Made by a program: the position numbers and the translations under genes. This document shows, one piece after another, positions 54,364-55,588 of a stretch of 55,588 nt of DNA. The first letter of the stretch is position 1. The number at the start of each line of letters is the position of its first letter. The DNA is from Chitinophagaceae bacterium (GTDB taxonomy: Bacteria > Bacteroidota > Bacteroidia > Chitinophagales > Chitinophagaceae), in assembly GCA_003509845.1 (NCBI GenBank), contig DOMR01000275.1, positions 10,473 through 66,060 of the forward strand. Direction: 5' to 3'. The notes beneath the pieces were generated by a model. That model did not search any database. It was not told the origin of the DNA and worked only from the letters and a program-made list of their open reading frames with translations.

Positions 54364-54561
54364 ATGGTGACAAGTAATTATTTTCCAGCAGGGCATAAAA
54401 TTCGGATCGAAGTTTCAAGTAGCAATTTTCCTAGATTTGATCGAAACCTTAACACTGGCGGAAATAACTACGATGAAGCTAAAGGTATAGTAGTGGAGAA
54501 TAAAATTCACCATTCTAAACAATATCCTTCTGTGATCAAATTACCTTTTATAAAGAAATAA
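54364..54561 (+). pseudogene. C-terminal remnant of a CocE/NonD-family (peptidase S15-like) hydrolase
   Basis: Only 65 codons remain. The peptide TSNYFPAGHKIRIEVSSSNF followed by PRFDRNLNTGG and ending SVIKLPFIKK is the standard C-terminal beta domain of CocE/X-Pro dipeptidyl-peptidase family hydrolases, whose full length is about 600 residues. Upstream of the Met-Val-Thr the frame reads unrelated sequence, and no catalytic domain is found between here and the sigma gene. It is therefore a truncated remnant rather than a small gene. It points toward, and ends 2 bp from, the convergent NTF2-like gene. It may mark the edge of the inserted utilisation region. Confidence 0.8.
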
Positions 54562-54562
54562 A

Positions 54563-55120
54563 TTATTTTGAACTAGCTGCAGGTAAGGTAAAACCTAAGC
54601 TTTCTGCACACCAAAATACATTTACAATATAATATCTATTTTGATCATAGAATAGCTGTATGCTATTAATCCCTTTATTGGTGATGGGGCCATTTTTTGT
54701 TTCCCGAGTTTCGTAGGTACTAAAAACGTGTGCGACGGTTCCAAATGACACCCCCTCATACTTTAATTCTTTTTCAAAGAAACCCGTTTTGACGCGTGTG
54801 CTAAACATCGTTATATAATCTTCAGGAGTCATAGTTCTATAGCCGTATACCCCTGTGTTATTTTTATTTGTAGGAATTAATAAAGCGTCCTTTCCAAATA
54901 GATATCTGAATCTTTCCCAATCACGAACTTCACCCGATTCGCCAGATATTACATCGTAAAGTGCAGTTATAATACCCCTTTCAGTGCTAACATCTTTGGT
55001 GTATTTATCATTCACAATCGTGGAAACTGGTTGTGTGGTATTCACTTGTCCAAATGATTGGTTGATTGTTAGGCAATTGATGCCAGCCAGCAAAGCTGTC
55101 GTAATAAAGAAACGCTTCAT
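54563..55120 (-). CDS. Secreted NTF2/SnoaL-like (DUF4440-type) protein
   Basis: 185 residues with a signal peptide (about 1-24, ending QSFGQ). The body reads as an NTF2-like cone: a helix with ITALYDVISGESGEVRDWERF, then beta strands LLIPTNKNN, GVSFGTVAHVFSTYETRET, GINSIQLFYDQNRYYIVNVFW. Such proteins are small periplasmic binding or enzymatic cones; no catalytic residues can be named. It does not look linked to polysaccharide use and probably belongs to the flank. Confidence 0.8.
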   Translation of the reverse strand: MKRFFITTALLAGINCLTINQSFGQVNTTQPVSTIVNDKYTKDVSTERGIITALYDVISGESGEVRDWERFRYLFGKDALLIPTNKNNTGVYGYRTMTPEDYITMFSTRVKTGFFEKELKYEGVSFGTVAHVFSTYETRETKNGPITNKGINSIQLFYDQNRYYIVNVFWCAESLGFTLPAASSK

Positions 55121-55228
55121 AATTTTTTAAATTAAATTTAATAATAACATTTTATTGTCAGTACTTGAAATAAAGAAAATTTTACATTTAAACAAGCTTA
55201 ATATCAAGTGTATTTGTATAATGCTCTC

Positions 55229-55588
55229 CTATTTACCTTTTAAATACTTATCCAACCATCTTCCTTGCTCCCATAACAAATGCAATACATTTTCTTTTCC
55301 TTTATAGCCATGCGCTTCATAAGGTAAATACACAAATCTAGCAGTACCACCATGTCCTTTAATCGCGGCATATAATCTTTCACTATTAATTGGGTAGGTG
55401 CCTGTATTGTCATCCATTTCGCCATGCGTCATTAATAAAGGGGTTTTAATTTTATCAGCAAAAGCAAATGGGCTCATTGACAAATACAAATCTTTGGCTT
55501 GCCAAAAAGTACGCTCTTCATTTTGAAATCCAAAAGGAGTTAAAGTTCTATTATATGCTCCGCTTCTGGCAATACCTGCTTTAAATAA
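55229..55588 (-). CDS. S9 prolyl-oligopeptidase-family peptidase, C-terminal part only (5' end outside window)
   Basis: The frame is open to the window end, so 119 codons of the C-terminus are visible. It begins FKAGIARSGAYNRTLTPFGF, a segment typical of S9C acylaminoacyl/glutamyl peptidases just after the nucleophile Ser (which lies outside). The acid is in HGEMDDNTGTYP and the catalytic His in YLPYEAHGY. It would be a secreted or periplasmic serine peptidase. Together with the CocE remnant it suggests the right flank is a peptidase-rich chromosomal region. Confidence 0.88.
   Translation of the reverse strand, partial: LFKAGIARSGAYNRTLTPFGFQNEERTFWQAKDLYLSMSPFAFADKIKTPLLMTHGEMDDNTGTYPINSERLYAAIKGHGGTARFVYLPYEAHGYKGKENVLHLLWEQGRWLDKYLKGK

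Noticed and set aside
54364..54561. A genuine 65-residue small protein
   Set aside because: Its sequence is the C-terminal end of CocE-family hydrolases with no start context or signal of its own; a truncated remnant explains it better.

Overview
The window is AT-rich DNA from a member of the Bacteroidota, most likely a Chitinophagaceae-like (Chitinophagales/Sphingobacteriales) bacterium. The evidence is two SusC/SusD pairs, an ECF-sigma/FecR pair feeding an STN-bearing SusC, dozens of predicted secreted enzymes with short Lys-rich signal peptides, a T1 copper domain of Bacteroidota/PVC style, and almost no Shine-Dalgarno sequences. No tRNA, rRNA, insertion sequence, phage gene or CRISPR array was seen. 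Almost the whole window is one large polysaccharide-utilisation region (a 'sulfatase PUL') with six formylglycine-type sulfatases.

Layout. (A) 1-16281, minus strand: a tight nine-gene operon read right to left: sulfatase, unknown secreted protein, sulfatase, GH78 rhamnosidase, dipeptidyl peptidase IV, GH78-like enzyme with a C-terminal discoidin domain, sulfatase, a paralogue of the unknown protein, and a clan-GH-D-like glycosidase cut by the window edge. (B) 16282-16825: a 544-bp divergent control region. (C) 16826-29497, plus strand: SusC/SusD, terminator, GH95 L-fucosidase, GH127 L-arabinofuranosidase, a second control region, SSS-family symporter and sulfatase. (D) 46900-29544, minus strand: GH127, class V aminotransferase, M28 peptidase, sulfatase, DUF1080 protein, beta-propeller/cupredoxin oxidoreductase, GH63-like glycosidase, AraC regulator, sulfatase, and a three-gene L-sugar oxidation set (zinc dehydrogenase, aldo-keto reductase, lactonase). 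(E) 54146-47067, minus strand: ECF sigma, FecR anti-sigma, SusC with STN domain, SusD, strong terminator. (F) 54364-55588: a broken CocE/S15 remnant, an NTF2-like secreted protein and the C-terminal end of an S9 peptidase, which look like the chromosomal flank.

How it may work together. The glycosidases all belong to families that act on L-sugars (L-rhamnose, L-fucose/L-galactose, L-arabinose), and the cytoplasmic oxidation genes resemble the L-fucose/L-galactose dehydrogenase and L-fuconolactonase route. Inference: the region strips sulfate and side chains from a highly sulfated L-fucose- or L-galactose-rich polymer (fucoidan-like or an algal galactan), imports products through two SusCD systems and one symporter, and oxidises the sugar in the cytoplasm. 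No recognised endo-acting lyase or hydrolase is present, which makes the unknown paralogue pair and the DUF1080/cupredoxin module the most interesting genes. Two promoters (upstream of the first susC and of the symporter) carry the same 8-bp direct repeat at an exact 21-bp spacing, a plausible operator for the AraC regulator in block D.
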